Positions 35,229-43,977 are shown, counted from the first letter of the stretch. The stretch is 64,000 bases of DNA from Paenibacillus sp. J23TS9 (GCF_018403225.1 NZ_BOSG01000001.1:1426001-1490000); one strand, 5' to 3'. Made by a program: numbers and translations. The notes: generated from the sequence alone by a model not told the origin.

Positions 35229-36232
35229 GCACTACCAATAGCTACTCTTGTACCATTTTCATTTGATGTAAAGTCAGCTTTCAGCTTCATTTTTTTCAAC
35301 ATATAATTTGAAGTCGATAAACCAATCCCCGACCCACCCTCATAAGAAGAGTTATCCATACCTGGACCTCTGTCTGCAACAATGACCAGTTCTTTTTCTA
35401 CATCAACCACAATGTTTGTATATTTCCCCTCTGCTGCATGGCGAAGAATATTCTGAAATAAATTATCCAGAACTCGTGTCATCCATTTAGGATCTGCTTC
35501 CCAATAAAAAGTCTTCTCTGTTGGTAAATCAACATCTAACTGAATTTCTTTTTCTTCAAATGCTGGATACCACTCAGCAACAGATGCTCTAACTAAACGT
35601 ACAATATCTGTTGAAGTGGGATGAAAAGGATGTTTCCCTGATGTAAGCAATGTGTAGGAAAGTAAATCATTCATTAGATCTCCGACTCTTGTAATCGTAT
35701 GGTTCATTTCTGCTAATGAGTCTTGCCCTTTTAAACTCATTGATTCTTGTTTTAATCTGGTGATATGTCCTCTCAAAATGGTAAGTGGCGTTCGTAAGTC
35801 GTGAGATAAATTCGCGATGAGTCGATGTCGTAATAATTCCTCTTCATATTCTCGCTTGCGACTGTCTTCAAGCTGCTGAATCATCCAATTAAAAGAGCTT
35901 CCTAACTGGTCTATTTCATCCATACGATCCGTTTGAACAGATATTGGTTTAGGAAATGAATGATGATTAGCTGAAAATGACATGACTTCCTGTAAGCTGG
36001 TGAGACGATTACGAAGCCTCAAGAAGAACAGCCAAGATATTACAACAAATGCGACTATAATAAAACCAAACAAAAGTAATGTAACGTAAAATAGATTTAA
36101 CGTATTCAGTTGTACTCCATTGTTAGAAAACCCAATGAACGCAGACATGAAAATTAGCAAAATTGGAGGAAAAAAGATAAACAGAAAATGTCCTTTTAGA
36201 AAACGACGAAATAATGATCTTGTCTGTTTCAT
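35225..36232 (-). CDS. Sensor histidine kinase (small, two membrane segments)
   Basis: The 335-residue protein has two membrane segments (about 13-33 and 43-70) with almost no extracellular loop, a HAMP-like linker, the H-box LIANLSHDLRTPLTILRGHI and the ATPase motifs ADRGPGMDN and GGSGIGLSTSNYML. Such intramembrane-sensing kinases often get their signal from a partner ABC transporter, which fits the exporter genes encoded directly downstream. It overlaps the response regulator stop by four bases. Confidence 0.88.
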   Translation of the reverse strand: MKQTRSLFRRFLKGHFLFIFFPPILLIFMSAFIGFSNNGVQLNTLNLFYVTLLLFGFIIVAFVVISWLFFLRLRNRLTSLQEVMSFSANHHSFPKPISVQTDRMDEIDQLGSSFNWMIQQLEDSRKREYEEELLRHRLIANLSHDLRTPLTILRGHITRLKQESMSLKGQDSLAEMNHTITRVGDLMNDLLSYTLLTSGKHPFHPTSTDIVRLVRASVAEWYPAFEEKEIQLDVDLPTEKTFYWEADPKWMTRVLDNLFQNILRHAAEGKYTNIVVDVEKELVIVADRGPGMDNSSYEGGSGIGLSTSNYMLKKMKLKADFTSNENGTRVAIGSA

Positions 36233-36906
36233 AGCTTCACCCGATAGCCTATTCCCTTCAACGTTTCAATAATCTCTGGAGAATCCGGATCACGTTCCAA
36301 CTTTTGACGCAGTCGATGGATATGTACCATTAATGTTTTATCACCTGTTATATATGCTTCTTCCCAAATGGCTTCATAAATTCGTTCTTTTGGTAAAACT
36401 TGATTAGGATGGCGTAAGAAATACATTAAAATTTGATGTTGTTTCCCTGTCAATATAATTTCTTCACCTGTGCGATTGTCAAATACCATTTGGACTTCTG
36501 GATCTACTTCTATATGATTTCCTAATGAAATGCGTTCGGAATGTGTTCCACCACTTCGACGGATTAATACTTCTAATCTAGCAACTAATTCATCCGTATA
36601 GAATGGTTTCGTTAAATAGTCATCAGCAAATTGTAAACCATCTACCTTATCATCTATCGATGTTCGAGCAGACAACAGCAAAATAGGAACAGCAGGAGCT
36701 GCCTTTTTTAATCGTTTTCCCACAGTAAATCCGTCTAAACCGGGTAACATGATATCCAAAATAACGATTTCATGCTGATGTACTTCTTTTTCGGCTCCTT
36801 CACCAGAAAGCAGCCACTGAACTGAAAATCCTCGCTGTTCCAATTCTTCTTTTAGAAAGCTTCCTATTTTCTCATTATCTTCAATATATAATACCTTTCT
36901 TTTCAA
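36229..36906 (-). CDS. OmpR-family response regulator
   Basis: The 225-residue protein has a receiver domain (acidic pair Glu9/Asp10, phosphoacceptor Asp51 in VILDIMLPGLDGF, Lys in FLTKPF-type motif DDYLTKPFYTD) and a C-terminal winged helix (about 130-225: ILMYFLRHPNQVLPKERIYE; TLMVHIHRLRQKLERD). It starts with a TTG at 36906, seven bases after GAGAGGG. It probably controls the ABC operon through the repeats at 35189-35228. Confidence 0.92.
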   Translation of the reverse strand: MKRKVLYIEDNEKIGSFLKEELEQRGFSVQWLLSGEGAEKEVHQHEIVILDIMLPGLDGFTVGKRLKKAAPAVPILLLSARTSIDDKVDGLQFADDYLTKPFYTDELVARLEVLIRRSGGTHSERISLGNHIEVDPEVQMVFDNRTGEEIILTGKQHQILMYFLRHPNQVLPKERIYEAIWEEAYITGDKTLMVHIHRLRQKLERDPDSPEIIETLKGIGYRVKL

Positions 36907-36921
36907 GTAACATCCCTCTCT

Positions 36922-37075
36922 CTACATCGTATTAATAAAAGCAGAATCAGAATCAACCGCATGGATAAACCTCCAGGTTGCTTCATCTTCAAGCCAAAGA
37001 TCCCACTCAGTTTCTTGAATGAAACAAACCTATTTGTTGTAAAAAACGATCCAACTCCATCATTTTAATACTGCC
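36922..37075 (-). pseudogene. Frameshifted small-gene relic
   Basis: In one minus-strand frame the DNA encodes KMMELDRFLQQIGLFHSRN and, shifted by one base, FIQETEWDLWLEDEATWRFI followed by HAVDSDSAFINTM and TAG (36922-36924). The two parts read as one short protein broken by a frameshift. I do not recognise it. It ends 15 bases before the response regulator start. Confidence 0.4.
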
Positions 37076-37136
37076 ATCTTCCCTAAATTTCGCTTAGTGC
37101 CGCAAGGATTTACCACTTAATTTCCAGTTTATGACT

Positions 37137-37166
37137 TTGCTTAGTCTGTCCTTTTACCGTTATAAT
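37137..37166 (+). promoter_or_regulatory. Possible promoter of the cortex hydrolase gene
   Basis: TTGCTT and TATAAT are separated by 18 bases. The predicted start lies almost on the ribosome binding site, so a different (sporulation) promoter further upstream is equally possible. Confidence 0.3.
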
Positions 37167-37188
37167 GCCTCGTGAAGGAGATGATTCG

Positions 37189-37842
37189 ATGACAACCAAA
37201 AAATGGGCAGTTACCTCGATCCTCGTCGTCCTCTTAGTCATTCAAAGCTTCGCATGGAAGGCTGACCATGCTGAAGCGGCTCCCGTCCTTACATTAGGGA
37301 GCGAGGATCCCAAAGTTTCTGATTTACAGTACCGGCTGCGAGTGCTTGGTCTCTATGCCGGCGCGCTTGACGGAAAGTACGGCCCCGGTATGGAGGCCAG
37401 CGTCAAACAATTCCAGAAGGAGTACGGCGCGGTGGCAGATGGTACAGTCGGTCCCGCGACATGGAGGAAGCTCCGAATGTACACATTAAGCAAAAACGAT
37501 ATGGAGATTATGGCTAAAATAATCTACAGCGAAGCCCGGGGCGAGTCCTATAAAGGACAGGTAGCCGTCGGTGCCGTCGTCATGAACCGGATCCAGTCGG
37601 ACGAGTTCCCCGACACGATCCAAGGCGTCGTCTTTCAGAAAAATGCATTCACTGCCGTCAGCGACGGCCAGTATGGCATGAAGCCGAACCGAACCGCCTA
37701 CCGTGCCGCCATTGATGCCGTGCGCGGATGGGACCCGACACATAATTCTCTCTACTACTATAATCCGAAAACGGCAACGAATAAGTGGATTTGGACACGC
37801 GCCCGTACCGTAAATATCGGACGTCATGTGTTTGCTATTTGA
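37189..37842 (+). CDS. SleB-type spore cortex-lytic enzyme / cell wall hydrolase
   Basis: About 217 residues: signal peptide (about 1-30), an N-terminal peptidoglycan-binding domain (about 40-95: SDLQYRLRVLGLYAGALDGK), and a Hydrolase_2 catalytic domain (about 105-217) with the proposed catalytic Glu in IIYSEARGESYKGQVAVGAV. Family members are lytic transglycosylases acting on spore cortex during germination. The ATG at 37189 follows GAAGGAG by seven bases. No ypeB-like partner follows, so it may be a vegetative or accessory homologue rather than the main SleB. It is richer in GC than its neighbours. Confidence 0.85.
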   Translation: MTTKKWAVTSILVVLLVIQSFAWKADHAEAAPVLTLGSEDPKVSDLQYRLRVLGLYAGALDGKYGPGMEASVKQFQKEYGAVADGTVGPATWRKLRMYTLSKNDMEIMAKIIYSEARGESYKGQVAVGAVVMNRIQSDEFPDTIQGVVFQKNAFTAVSDGQYGMKPNRTAYRAAIDAVRGWDPTHNSLYYYNPKTATNKWIWTRARTVNIGRHVFAI

Positions 37843-37855
37843 TTTCAACGTACAT

Positions 37856-37887
37856 AGGCCCAGGGATCATGCCCTTGGGCCTTTTCT
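37856..37887 (+). terminator. Terminator after the cortex hydrolase gene
   Basis: AGGCCCA(GGG) pairs with (CCC)TTGGGCCT and is followed by TTTCTC. Confidence 0.85.
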
Positions 37888-37969
37888 CATTACGGCTGAA
37901 TCATGTCCGTGTGAAATTCGTCGTGAAGTTGTATGTTTCTATGCTAGTTAATTGAAACAACATATCTCA

Positions 37970-38422
37970 TTATTTGCTTTTCTTTGAAGCCATCCAGAAG
38001 ACGAAAATCACAATTGGGATAAATATGAACAACGGAATATTTATCGTACTCCGGGTAATGAAAGCGATCAGCAACAATCCTAATGTTCCAAGAATGAGCC
38101 ACAGGCAGCCCCTTCCAAACGTCTCCATAGGTGTGGATCCTCCGCTGTCCCCCTCATCCGAGGGAATATGATTATTATAATAACGAGAACCTTTTACTTT
38201 CTTAGATACTACGGTTCCACAATATTTGCATGTTACTGAACTTTGCGCCAAACGTTCATTACAGTGCTGGCATATTGTAGTTGTTGAGTTTCCTGAATAA
38301 TCTTTAACTACGTTTGAAGTGCCTTCCATTCGTGCATCTTTAAGCGAATTACCACAAATAACACATATAGTCGATCCTTCGATGTTTGATTCCCCACAGT
38401 TGGTACATATCTTTACTGCCAT
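37970..38422 (-). CDS. Double zinc-ribbon membrane protein
   Basis: The 150-residue protein has two N-terminal zinc ribbons (ICTNCGESN...CVICGN at about 5-25 and ICQHCNERL...CKYCGT at about 50-70), a polar linker, and two membrane segments near the C-terminus (CLWLILGTLGLLLIAFI and IPLFIFIPIVIFVFWMA). The cytosolic ribbons may mediate protein or nucleic acid contacts; no function is known. AGGATGG lies before the ATG. Confidence 0.75.
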   Translation of the reverse strand: MAVKICTNCGESNIEGSTICVICGNSLKDARMEGTSNVVKDYSGNSTTTICQHCNERLAQSSVTCKYCGTVVSKKVKGSRYYNNHIPSDEGDSGGSTPMETFGRGCLWLILGTLGLLLIAFITRSTINIPLFIFIPIVIFVFWMASKKSK

Positions 38423-38536
38423 TATGCAAGACCATCCTTCTTTGTAACAATAATCGGTTGCTTAGATTCCATTTACTGTTAAAACGTATGAAGTAGGATA
38501 AAGTTGCATTAACCAGTTCGTTAACTTAATGTTTTA

Positions 38537-38613
38537 TTCAACTAACGTTTCCCGTTAGCTTAACCCCAAACAGTAAACAGCCATCTCCTCCCCAGCGGAC
38601 GGAAATGGCTGTT
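38537..38613. repeat. Palindromic box plus stem-loop, copy 9
   Basis: TTCAACTAACGTTTCCCGTT and AGCTTAA form the most symmetrical box (CTAACG-TTTCC-CGTTAG). Next to it AACAGCCAT (38576-38584) pairs with ATGGCTGTT (38605-38613). A second perfect stem GACGGTA/TACCGTC (38616-38644) overlaps the rarD stop. The stem-loops likely terminate rarD. Confidence 0.7.
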
Positions 38614-38642
38614 ATGACGGTACCTAACGGACGTGTTTACCG

Positions 38643-39527
38643 TCAGAGCGTCTTCGAGAGTTTCGTGCCGCGAACCGATGCCGCAACGTATACGACAAGC
38701 GCTGTCCAGATGAGCGCGAAGCCGATGAGAAGAACCGGAGAAACCGATTCCTTGAACACGAATACGCTCATTATAAGCATGATCGTCGGCCCGATGTATT
38801 GTACGAAGCCGAGCGTGGACAGTGCCATCCGGGCAGCCGCTCGCGCAAAGAAAAGCAGCGGTAGCGCTGTTACCACACCGGAAAGAAGCAGTTCGACGAA
38901 CGTGGACACAGGTAGCGTCCATGCCGTCGTCTTTCCGACGGCGGCCAAATAGATCCAATAGCCAAGCGCAACGGGCAGGACTACTGCCGTCTCCGACAGC
39001 AAGCCTACAGATGCGTCTTGTCCGATCTTCTTCTTCGCGAGGCCGTACAAGCCAAACGTCGCGGCCAGTGAGATAGAGATCCATGGGAACCGTCCGTAGT
39101 CGATTGCGATGATGAGCACCGCGGCTCCAGCGATGGCGATCGCGAGCCATTGGCCACGGTTTGGCTTCTCACGAAGGAAGACAACCGCAAGCAGCACGTT
39201 CAGCAACGGGTTCAAATAATAGCCGAGACTTGTCTCGACGACATGGTCGCTGTTGACCGCCCAGATGAAGATGAGCCAATTAGCTGCGATCAGCAGTCCG
39301 CTAGCGGTGAGCGACAGCAGGAGCGAGCGACTAGCCGCAATCCGCTTCATGTCACCCCAGCGACGCTGGACGGCGACGAGAATACCCATGAAGACGAACG
39401 ACCAGATAACCCGATGTGACAGAATCTCGCCTGCCGGCACATCGTTAAACAACTTCCAATAAAGTGGGAGAATCCCCCACATGATATACGCGATAATAGC
39501 ATTGACCAACCCATTGTTCATAAGCAA
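38643..39527 (-). CDS. rarD: RarD-type EamA family transporter
   Basis: The 294-residue protein has ten predicted membrane segments in two EamA halves. It begins NGLVNAIIAYIMWGILPLYW with KLFNDVPAGEILSHRVIWSF, the RarD hallmark. RarD proteins are putative metabolite exporters, linked to chloramphenicol sensitivity in name only. AGGGAAATTG precedes the ATG. The gene is clearly richer in GC than its surroundings. Confidence 0.9.
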   Translation of the reverse strand: MLMNNGLVNAIIAYIMWGILPLYWKLFNDVPAGEILSHRVIWSFVFMGILVAVQRRWGDMKRIAASRSLLLSLTASGLLIAANWLIFIWAVNSDHVVETSLGYYLNPLLNVLLAVVFLREKPNRGQWLAIAIAGAAVLIIAIDYGRFPWISISLAATFGLYGLAKKKIGQDASVGLLSETAVVLPVALGYWIYLAAVGKTTAWTLPVSTFVELLLSGVVTALPLLFFARAAARMALSTLGFVQYIGPTIMLIMSVFVFKESVSPVLLIGFALIWTALVVYVAASVRGTKLSKTL

Positions 39528-39989
39528 TTTCCCTCTTCCTCACTCCGATGTCTTAACGGATTATACGCCTCGATCATCGTTTAAGTAAAGGGATTAATAT
39601 TTTGCCTAAAATAAAATGTTCCGAGGCTTTAGTACTGTTCGAAATGGGGTCACATTTGCGTCATTATACAGTTCAGCATCGAATTCTTCTTCGGTTTTTC
39701 TTCTGCTGTCTGATCATAAGTCTAGCCTCGTTAATTTGTTACAATATCTTACGACTATTTTAAGTAGAACATCGTGCGCACTACCCTCAACAATACTTAT
39801 AGAAGAAACTAAGGTTATCCTAGCATTTTACTGTAGTTAAGAAATTATCTGGTAACCACAATTACACATTGCTGAACGTACTTTGCTTAAAGAAAGTCCA
39901 ACATTATCTTCTAAACTTCCTGCTTATGGTACAAACGATCAACTCCTTCTTCAAAAGAAAGTTTTTCGTCACTTCATTAGGGAATATAC
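39528..39989. other. Gene-free stretch with a possible relic
   Basis: On the minus strand, 39830-39606 contains ITLVSSISIVEGSAHDVLLK, a stop, then TEEEFDAELYNDANVTPFRT and VLKPRNILF before TAG (39606-39608), all in one frame. This could be an old gene remnant, but I recognise no family. Confidence 0.3.
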
Positions 39990-40445
39990 TTATATCCAAG
40001 TTTGAAACGATTTATTGACCATCTGTACATTGTTCATTTTCGCCCAGCTCTTTAAATTCGAGATACCTCTGTCTTCATCCTTTAAATACCTAAATGTCAT
40101 ATCCATTGGGACAATTCTCCTCTTGTAAGGTAATATCCCGATAACAGGTTTAAAGTACCCCATGGTCATGATCACTTTAATATCCCTCGAATTAATAATT
40201 TCCCCGTTTAATATGATTAGTTCATTGGATAGGCATAACTCGGTTGGTTTCTTGAAAAATGTTCTGTACAATGCGAGTAACAGTACAACTAAACATAGAA
40301 GAATTACCATTAATGAAGCGTAGAATATACCTCTCTTATCCCATGATCTAAAGACAAGATTAGATTGAGTCAATATAATAATAATCATGCCTATAATGGT
40401 TTTAATCCTTGTAGGGCTCTTAACTGGATGCTTTATTTCCTTCAA
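39990..40445 (-). CDS. Membrane protein with a PH-like C-terminal domain
   Basis: The 151-residue protein has two membrane segments (about 16-34 and 43-64) and a soluble C-terminal half with alternating hydrophobic strands (ELCLSNELIILNGEIINSRD, IKVIMTMGYFKPVIGILPYK) that resembles bacterial PH (YdbT/YubF-like) domains. Function unknown. GGGGGG precedes the ATG at 40445 by about seven bases. Confidence 0.65.
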   Translation of the reverse strand: MKEIKHPVKSPTRIKTIIGMIIIILTQSNLVFRSWDKRGIFYASLMVILLCLVVLLLALYRTFFKKPTELCLSNELIILNGEIINSRDIKVIMTMGYFKPVIGILPYKRRIVPMDMTFRYLKDEDRGISNLKSWAKMNNVQMVNKSFQTWI

Positions 40446-40489
40446 TATCGTCCCCCCCTTAAACCCTTTTTCTTAATATACCATATATT

Positions 40490-40512
40490 GTAATTATACT
40501 CCCCGTTAGCCT
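40490..40512. repeat. Degenerate palindromic box, copy 10
   Basis: TTATACTCCCCGTTAGCCTA keeps the CCCCGTTAG core. The 40522-40640 stretch to its right encodes LYFRASAFVDWLNDKIAAVK and EVILLEGNQFTSSKTIYF on the minus strand, ending at TAA 40522-40524; this may be a gene fragment, but with low confidence. Confidence 0.4.
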
Positions 40513-40677
40513 ATGAGGTTCTTAAAAATAAATGGTTTTTGATGAAGTAAATTGGTTTCCTTCAAGTAATATAACTTCCTTGACTGCTGCTATCTTATCA
40601 TTCAACCAATCTACAAAAGCCGATGCTCTAAAATAAAGCATTTCGAATGACGTAATGAAAGAATATCTTAAAAATAT

Positions 40678-40707
40678 AACACAGGCGCCATTTCTGGCGC
40701 CTGTGTT
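40678..40707. terminator. Terminator after the sigma/anti-sigma operon
   Basis: AACACAGGCGCCA and TGGCGCCTGTGTT form a perfect 13-bp stem with a 4-base loop, eight bases after the stop of the 40715 gene. Confidence 0.9.
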
Positions 40708-40714
40708 TCTTTCT

Positions 40715-41785
40715 CTACCAAGGCGTTTCTGTTTTGTGTTCAATCACTTGCGATACTTTAGGTTCAAGAATCCGTTTCAATTGTTCCAGTGTACGATCGT
40801 CATCGGTAGCTCCTCCATGCGGATCGGCTTGGATTTGTTTTTTGGCCTGCGTACTTGCGATCACGTCCATGACTTGTTGTTGGGAAATCTTTTTAGATGC
40901 TGCGATCTCGACGACAGATGTACCCTTTGCCAATTCTTGTTTCAATTCTGCTGGACTCATGTTAAGTAATGAAAAGAGCTTTTCATCGTTTAAAAAGGCA
41001 TCCGCAGTATAGTCAGGCTTGCCGTTTGTCGTGAAAAAGCCTTCCACGGATGGAACAGGGCCGCCTCCGATCAGAGAAACGCTGATCGTATTCCCTTGAA
41101 CGAATGCCTGATAGAAAGGTGTTGTTGATCCCTTTTCGGTGTAGTTCAATAAAATCGTTTTTTGGTCCGCACCCTGCATTGGCTCCATGCTGTATTCGTA
41201 CTTACCGGTGCTGCTGTACAGTTTGTTAATGAGAGCATCTACCTTCGATTTGATTTCTTCATCTGTTAAGGAGATGACCGGCTTCTCATGAGGCTCCCAA
41301 TTCTCTTGGTTCACATGCTCAATTTCACCCGTGATACCGTTCAAGTCAAGTCGGATCTTTTTGCCGGAAGCTCCCTTTTCCTGCAGCACGATGCTTGTTT
41401 GGATGGCTTTCCCCTGACTTGCATTGGCGGGGTCTCCTCCAAGCTCGCTGGCGTCGATGATTTCAAACGACTTGGTTTCCGGATAAGAGCGATACAGCTT
41501 TTCAAGCGCTGCTTGGCCAACCGCATCCGTCTTGACTTGTTCAGCCGTCATCGGTGTTCTCGTAACCATTTCAATTAGGGTAGGCGCCGCGAATGCCGCG
41601 GTTGGAATCATAATTACTGCAGCAACAATGCCGCCAATTAATCGTTTTTTCATCGTTTTTTTGCTCCTTTGTCGTTGGACGTATTGAGAATAGGATTGTT
41701 CGATTCGTTTGGAAACGGCCTGTGGGCATTCCATGGTCTCTGCCTTTTGGTGCAGGTACTTGCGAATTTGGCTTTCAATAGGCAT
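40715..41785 (-). CDS. Membrane-anchored anti-sigma-like protein
   Basis: About 356 residues: a cytosolic N-terminal helical part (about 1-46: SQIRKYLHQKAETMECPQAV, SKRIEQSYSQYVQRQRSKKT), one membrane segment (RLIGGIVAAVIMIPTAAFAA) and a large extracytoplasmic region with two repeated beta-rich halves. The ATG at 41785 lies inside the end of the sigma gene (11-base overlap), so translation is coupled. The topology and gene order fit a transmembrane anti-sigma factor holding the ECF factor inactive. The external domain is not recognised. It follows the sigma factor directly and is last in the operon. Confidence 0.72.
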   Translation of the reverse strand: MPIESQIRKYLHQKAETMECPQAVSKRIEQSYSQYVQRQRSKKTMKKRLIGGIVAAVIMIPTAAFAAPTLIEMVTRTPMTAEQVKTDAVGQAALEKLYRSYPETKSFEIIDASELGGDPANASQGKAIQTSIVLQEKGASGKKIRLDLNGITGEIEHVNQENWEPHEKPVISLTDEEIKSKVDALINKLYSSTGKYEYSMEPMQGADQKTILLNYTEKGSTTPFYQAFVQGNTISVSLIGGGPVPSVEGFFTTNGKPDYTADAFLNDEKLFSLLNMSPAELKQELAKGTSVVEIAASKKISQQQVMDVIASTQAKKQIQADPHGGATDDDRTLEQLKRILEPKVSQVIEHKTETPW

Positions 41786-42347
41786 TGTTCTTGTCCATCC
41801 TTTCCAGGGGGAGATTTCCCAAGTGTTTTCGAAACGACTGCAGGCCGGCATGATATCTGGACTTGACTGTACCCAGCGGAATAGCGAGTAATGTTGCAAT
41901 CTCCTCCAGCGTATAGTCGTGGTAAAAGCGGAGGATGATTACCGTTCGCTGTTTATCAGTCAGCTTGTGCATGGCCTTCGATATCTCGGGGTCTGTCCCA
42001 TCCGTCGTCATCGGCTGATCCCAATGATGCTCTTCCCGAGAAAAGACACGGATACGTTCGAAAATTCGGAATCTCCTCCAGCTTTTCACCCGGAATCTCT
42101 GCACTTGCCTTATGACCAGGCCGTGCAGCCAGAAGTGGAAAGGACGATTCGGATCGTAGTTGGGAAGTGAGGTCCACATTTGCATGTAAATCTCATTCAT
42201 GATATCTTCGCGATCCTGCGGATGGTCTACTAGAAAAGAGACGGTCCGGTAGACATCCCGATAAGTGGCATCATACAACGTGTGAAACGCCTGCTGATCT
42301 CCTTCGATCATTTTTGTGAGCATATGGTACATTGATTCGTTTTGCAT
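41775..42347 (-). CDS. ECF-type RNA polymerase sigma factor
   Basis: The 190-residue protein has region 2 at about residues 20-90 (LVDHPQDREDIMNEIYMQMW) and region 4 at about 125-175 (LTDKQRTVIILRFYHDYTLE, then EIATLLAIPLGTVKSRYHAG). It resembles SigX/SigW-like extracytoplasmic factors of Bacillota. The gene overlaps the 40715 anti-sigma gene by 11 bases. AGGAGGGCC precedes the ATG. Confidence 0.92.
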   Translation of the reverse strand: MQNESMYHMLTKMIEGDQQAFHTLYDATYRDVYRTVSFLVDHPQDREDIMNEIYMQMWTSLPNYDPNRPFHFWLHGLVIRQVQRFRVKSWRRFRIFERIRVFSREEHHWDQPMTTDGTDPEISKAMHKLTDKQRTVIILRFYHDYTLEEIATLLAIPLGTVKSRYHAGLQSFRKHLGNLPLERMDKNNAY

Positions 42348-42504
42348 TCAGAGGGCCCTCCTGAGTAAGCAGCTTACACCCTATATTGTCGCTCGATGGA
42401 AAAAAGGTTCGGTTTTTTTATTTTTTTTATGTCTTCTGTTTAAAGTCAATGAATTGCGGGAAGGCGAGCAGCGGCAGGAAAGCGTGGGATTATCCGAATG
42501 GGGA

Positions 42505-42776
42505 ACAAAAGCATTGCCATTATACTCCTCTTGAAAACCAAATTTTTTATAGAGCAGCTTAGCCGCGTCATTTTTACTTTCTACGCTTAATCGAACATCA
42601 ACTGCATTTTAATGTTGAAGCCGCAGTAATATTTCGGTTAGCATCGCTCCCCCAATACCACGTCTGTGCCATTCACATTTTACAGTAATTGTCGGTATTC
42701 TAGCTTGAATTCCTCTAAGTGTAGAGGTGAAGATACCAACCGCTTTCCCCGTTTCATTTACGTATAGTACCGATAA
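42505..42776 (-). pseudogene. GNAT acetyltransferase fragment (relic 2)
   Basis: The minus strand encodes SVLYVNETGKAVGIFTSTLR, GIQARIPTITVKCEWHRRGI, GGAMLTEILLRLQH, then TAA (42609-42611), then NAVDVRLSVESKNDAAKLLY and KKFGFQEEYNGNAF. The RRGIGGAMLTE acetyl-CoA loop and LYKKFGF ending are standard GNAT motifs. The protein's front is missing and begins abruptly at the repeat at 42767. It carries one nonsense mutation. Confidence 0.8.
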
Positions 42777-42802
42777 AACAAAAAAGCCGCTAGAATAGCG
42801 AC
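42767..42802 (-). repeat. 36-nt repeat with terminator-like hairpin, copy B
   Basis: It matches 3183-3218 over 34 of 36 bases, with the first 25 identical. It overlaps the broken 5' end of GNAT relic 2. Confidence 0.7.
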
Positions 42803-43003
42803 CTTCATGAGTCTATGATTTTGTCCCTCGACACTAATGACACATATGTGACCACATAAAATACGTAAGCAAGTTCATTCGTCAGATTTGCAAGCAGGCG
42901 ATGATCGTCGTCACAGTGTGTACCTAATCCGGTAATCTGTTACGCTCATTTTTTGAACGGACTTCTCTCTTCTTCAAAACTCTTGATGATTCTCAAAAAA
43001 AAT

Positions 43004-43849
43004 TTAGCTTGCGTGTTTGAATCTATAACGAGTCAACGTTTTAGAACCCCATAAGAATGTAACGATTATAGCTGCCAATGCCGTCATGATAAAGAGGGAG
43101 AATGTAACGTAACTGGAATCGTAATTGGGAAGCAAAAAGGAACAGACATTATTCATAGCATGAAATATAGCACCTGCCAGTACACTTTTGCCCATATTTT
43201 TATAAAACCAAACAATCAGTATCCGCAATAAAACGGAACCCGCGCACTGCCAAAGGATCCATGCAGGCGAATGATGGTTTTGAACATGGGGAACGACGTG
43301 CCACAACTGCCAAATAACTCCAAGGACGATGCTGGCCCCCAATGCGGGCCACCGTTTTTCCAGCATATCGTAAACATAGCCCTGCCAACCGATCTCCTCA
43401 CATATGGCTGCAATCAAAAACACCACGAAGAAAGTCAGTGCCGTCAGGATGGAAAAGTGCAAGTTAGGGAGTGGTTCTCCCATTAATTTCATCAATTCAT
43501 ATGCACAGATCGTAATGACAGGCATCAGGAGTAAGAGTGGGACAAACCAAATCTTGTACTTCATTCTCAGATGAAATGACTTCTTCAATAGTTGTTTGAT
43601 GCCGTCTGATCCATGAGTCCTATAGACGACGATGAAAGCCACGATCATAGGGCAAACAAACATGAGTGCACTAAAAGGAAGATTTATCGGAATTTTTTGT
43701 TGCCAATGTTCAGCTGCCATTCCGATTAACCAGAAAGGAATCGCAAGGATGAAAACCAACAAGAAAAAGTTCCAAGGATTATGATTTGAGTATTTACTAT
43801 GTATGTCCAAAATTTTTGTGCTCCTATTAGTATTATTTAACATCTTCAT
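43004..43849 (-). CDS. CPBP-family intramembrane metalloprotease (CAAX protease-like)
   Basis: About 281 residues and eight membrane segments, with the abortive-infection/CPBP motifs AAICEEIGWQGYVYDML (EExxW), LWHVVPH and HAMNNVCSF that build the metal site. Bacterial members process peptides or give bacteriocin self-immunity; the substrate is unknown. I favour the ATG at 43849 (MKMLNNTNRS) downstream of GGGAGG; longer starts are possible. It follows a TetR gene by 128 bases on the same strand and is probably controlled by it. Confidence 0.85.
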   Translation of the reverse strand: MKMLNNTNRSTKILDIHSKYSNHNPWNFFLLVFILAIPFWLIGMAAEHWQQKIPINLPFSALMFVCPMIVAFIVVYRTHGSDGIKQLLKKSFHLRMKYKIWFVPLLLLMPVITICAYELMKLMGEPLPNLHFSILTALTFFVVFLIAAICEEIGWQGYVYDMLEKRWPALGASIVLGVIWQLWHVVPHVQNHHSPAWILWQCAGSVLLRILIVWFYKNMGKSVLAGAIFHAMNNVCSFLLPNYDSSYVTFSLFIMTALAAIIVTFLWGSKTLTRYRFKHAS

Positions 43850-43977
43850 ATCTTTGATGGTCCTCCCGGTACAGCATGAGCTATAATTTTCACCTCTTAT
43901 AAGAAGAACACGATTTGCATTCCTTTTCATTTTTGAACTAATATATCAGTTCTGTGAACCTGAAAAAGTAAATTGTG

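Larger units (their letters stand above)
42348..43003. other. Gene-free region with a GNAT relic and a repeat
   Basis: Apart from the relic at 42505-42776 and the repeat at 42767-42802, no gene is supported. A T-rich tract (TTTTTTTATTTTTTTTAT) at about 42413-42430 follows the sigma promoter region. Confidence 0.5.

Noticed and set aside
39616..39840. A 74-codon plus-strand frame
   Set aside because: It lacks a ribosome site and lies opposite a possible relic.
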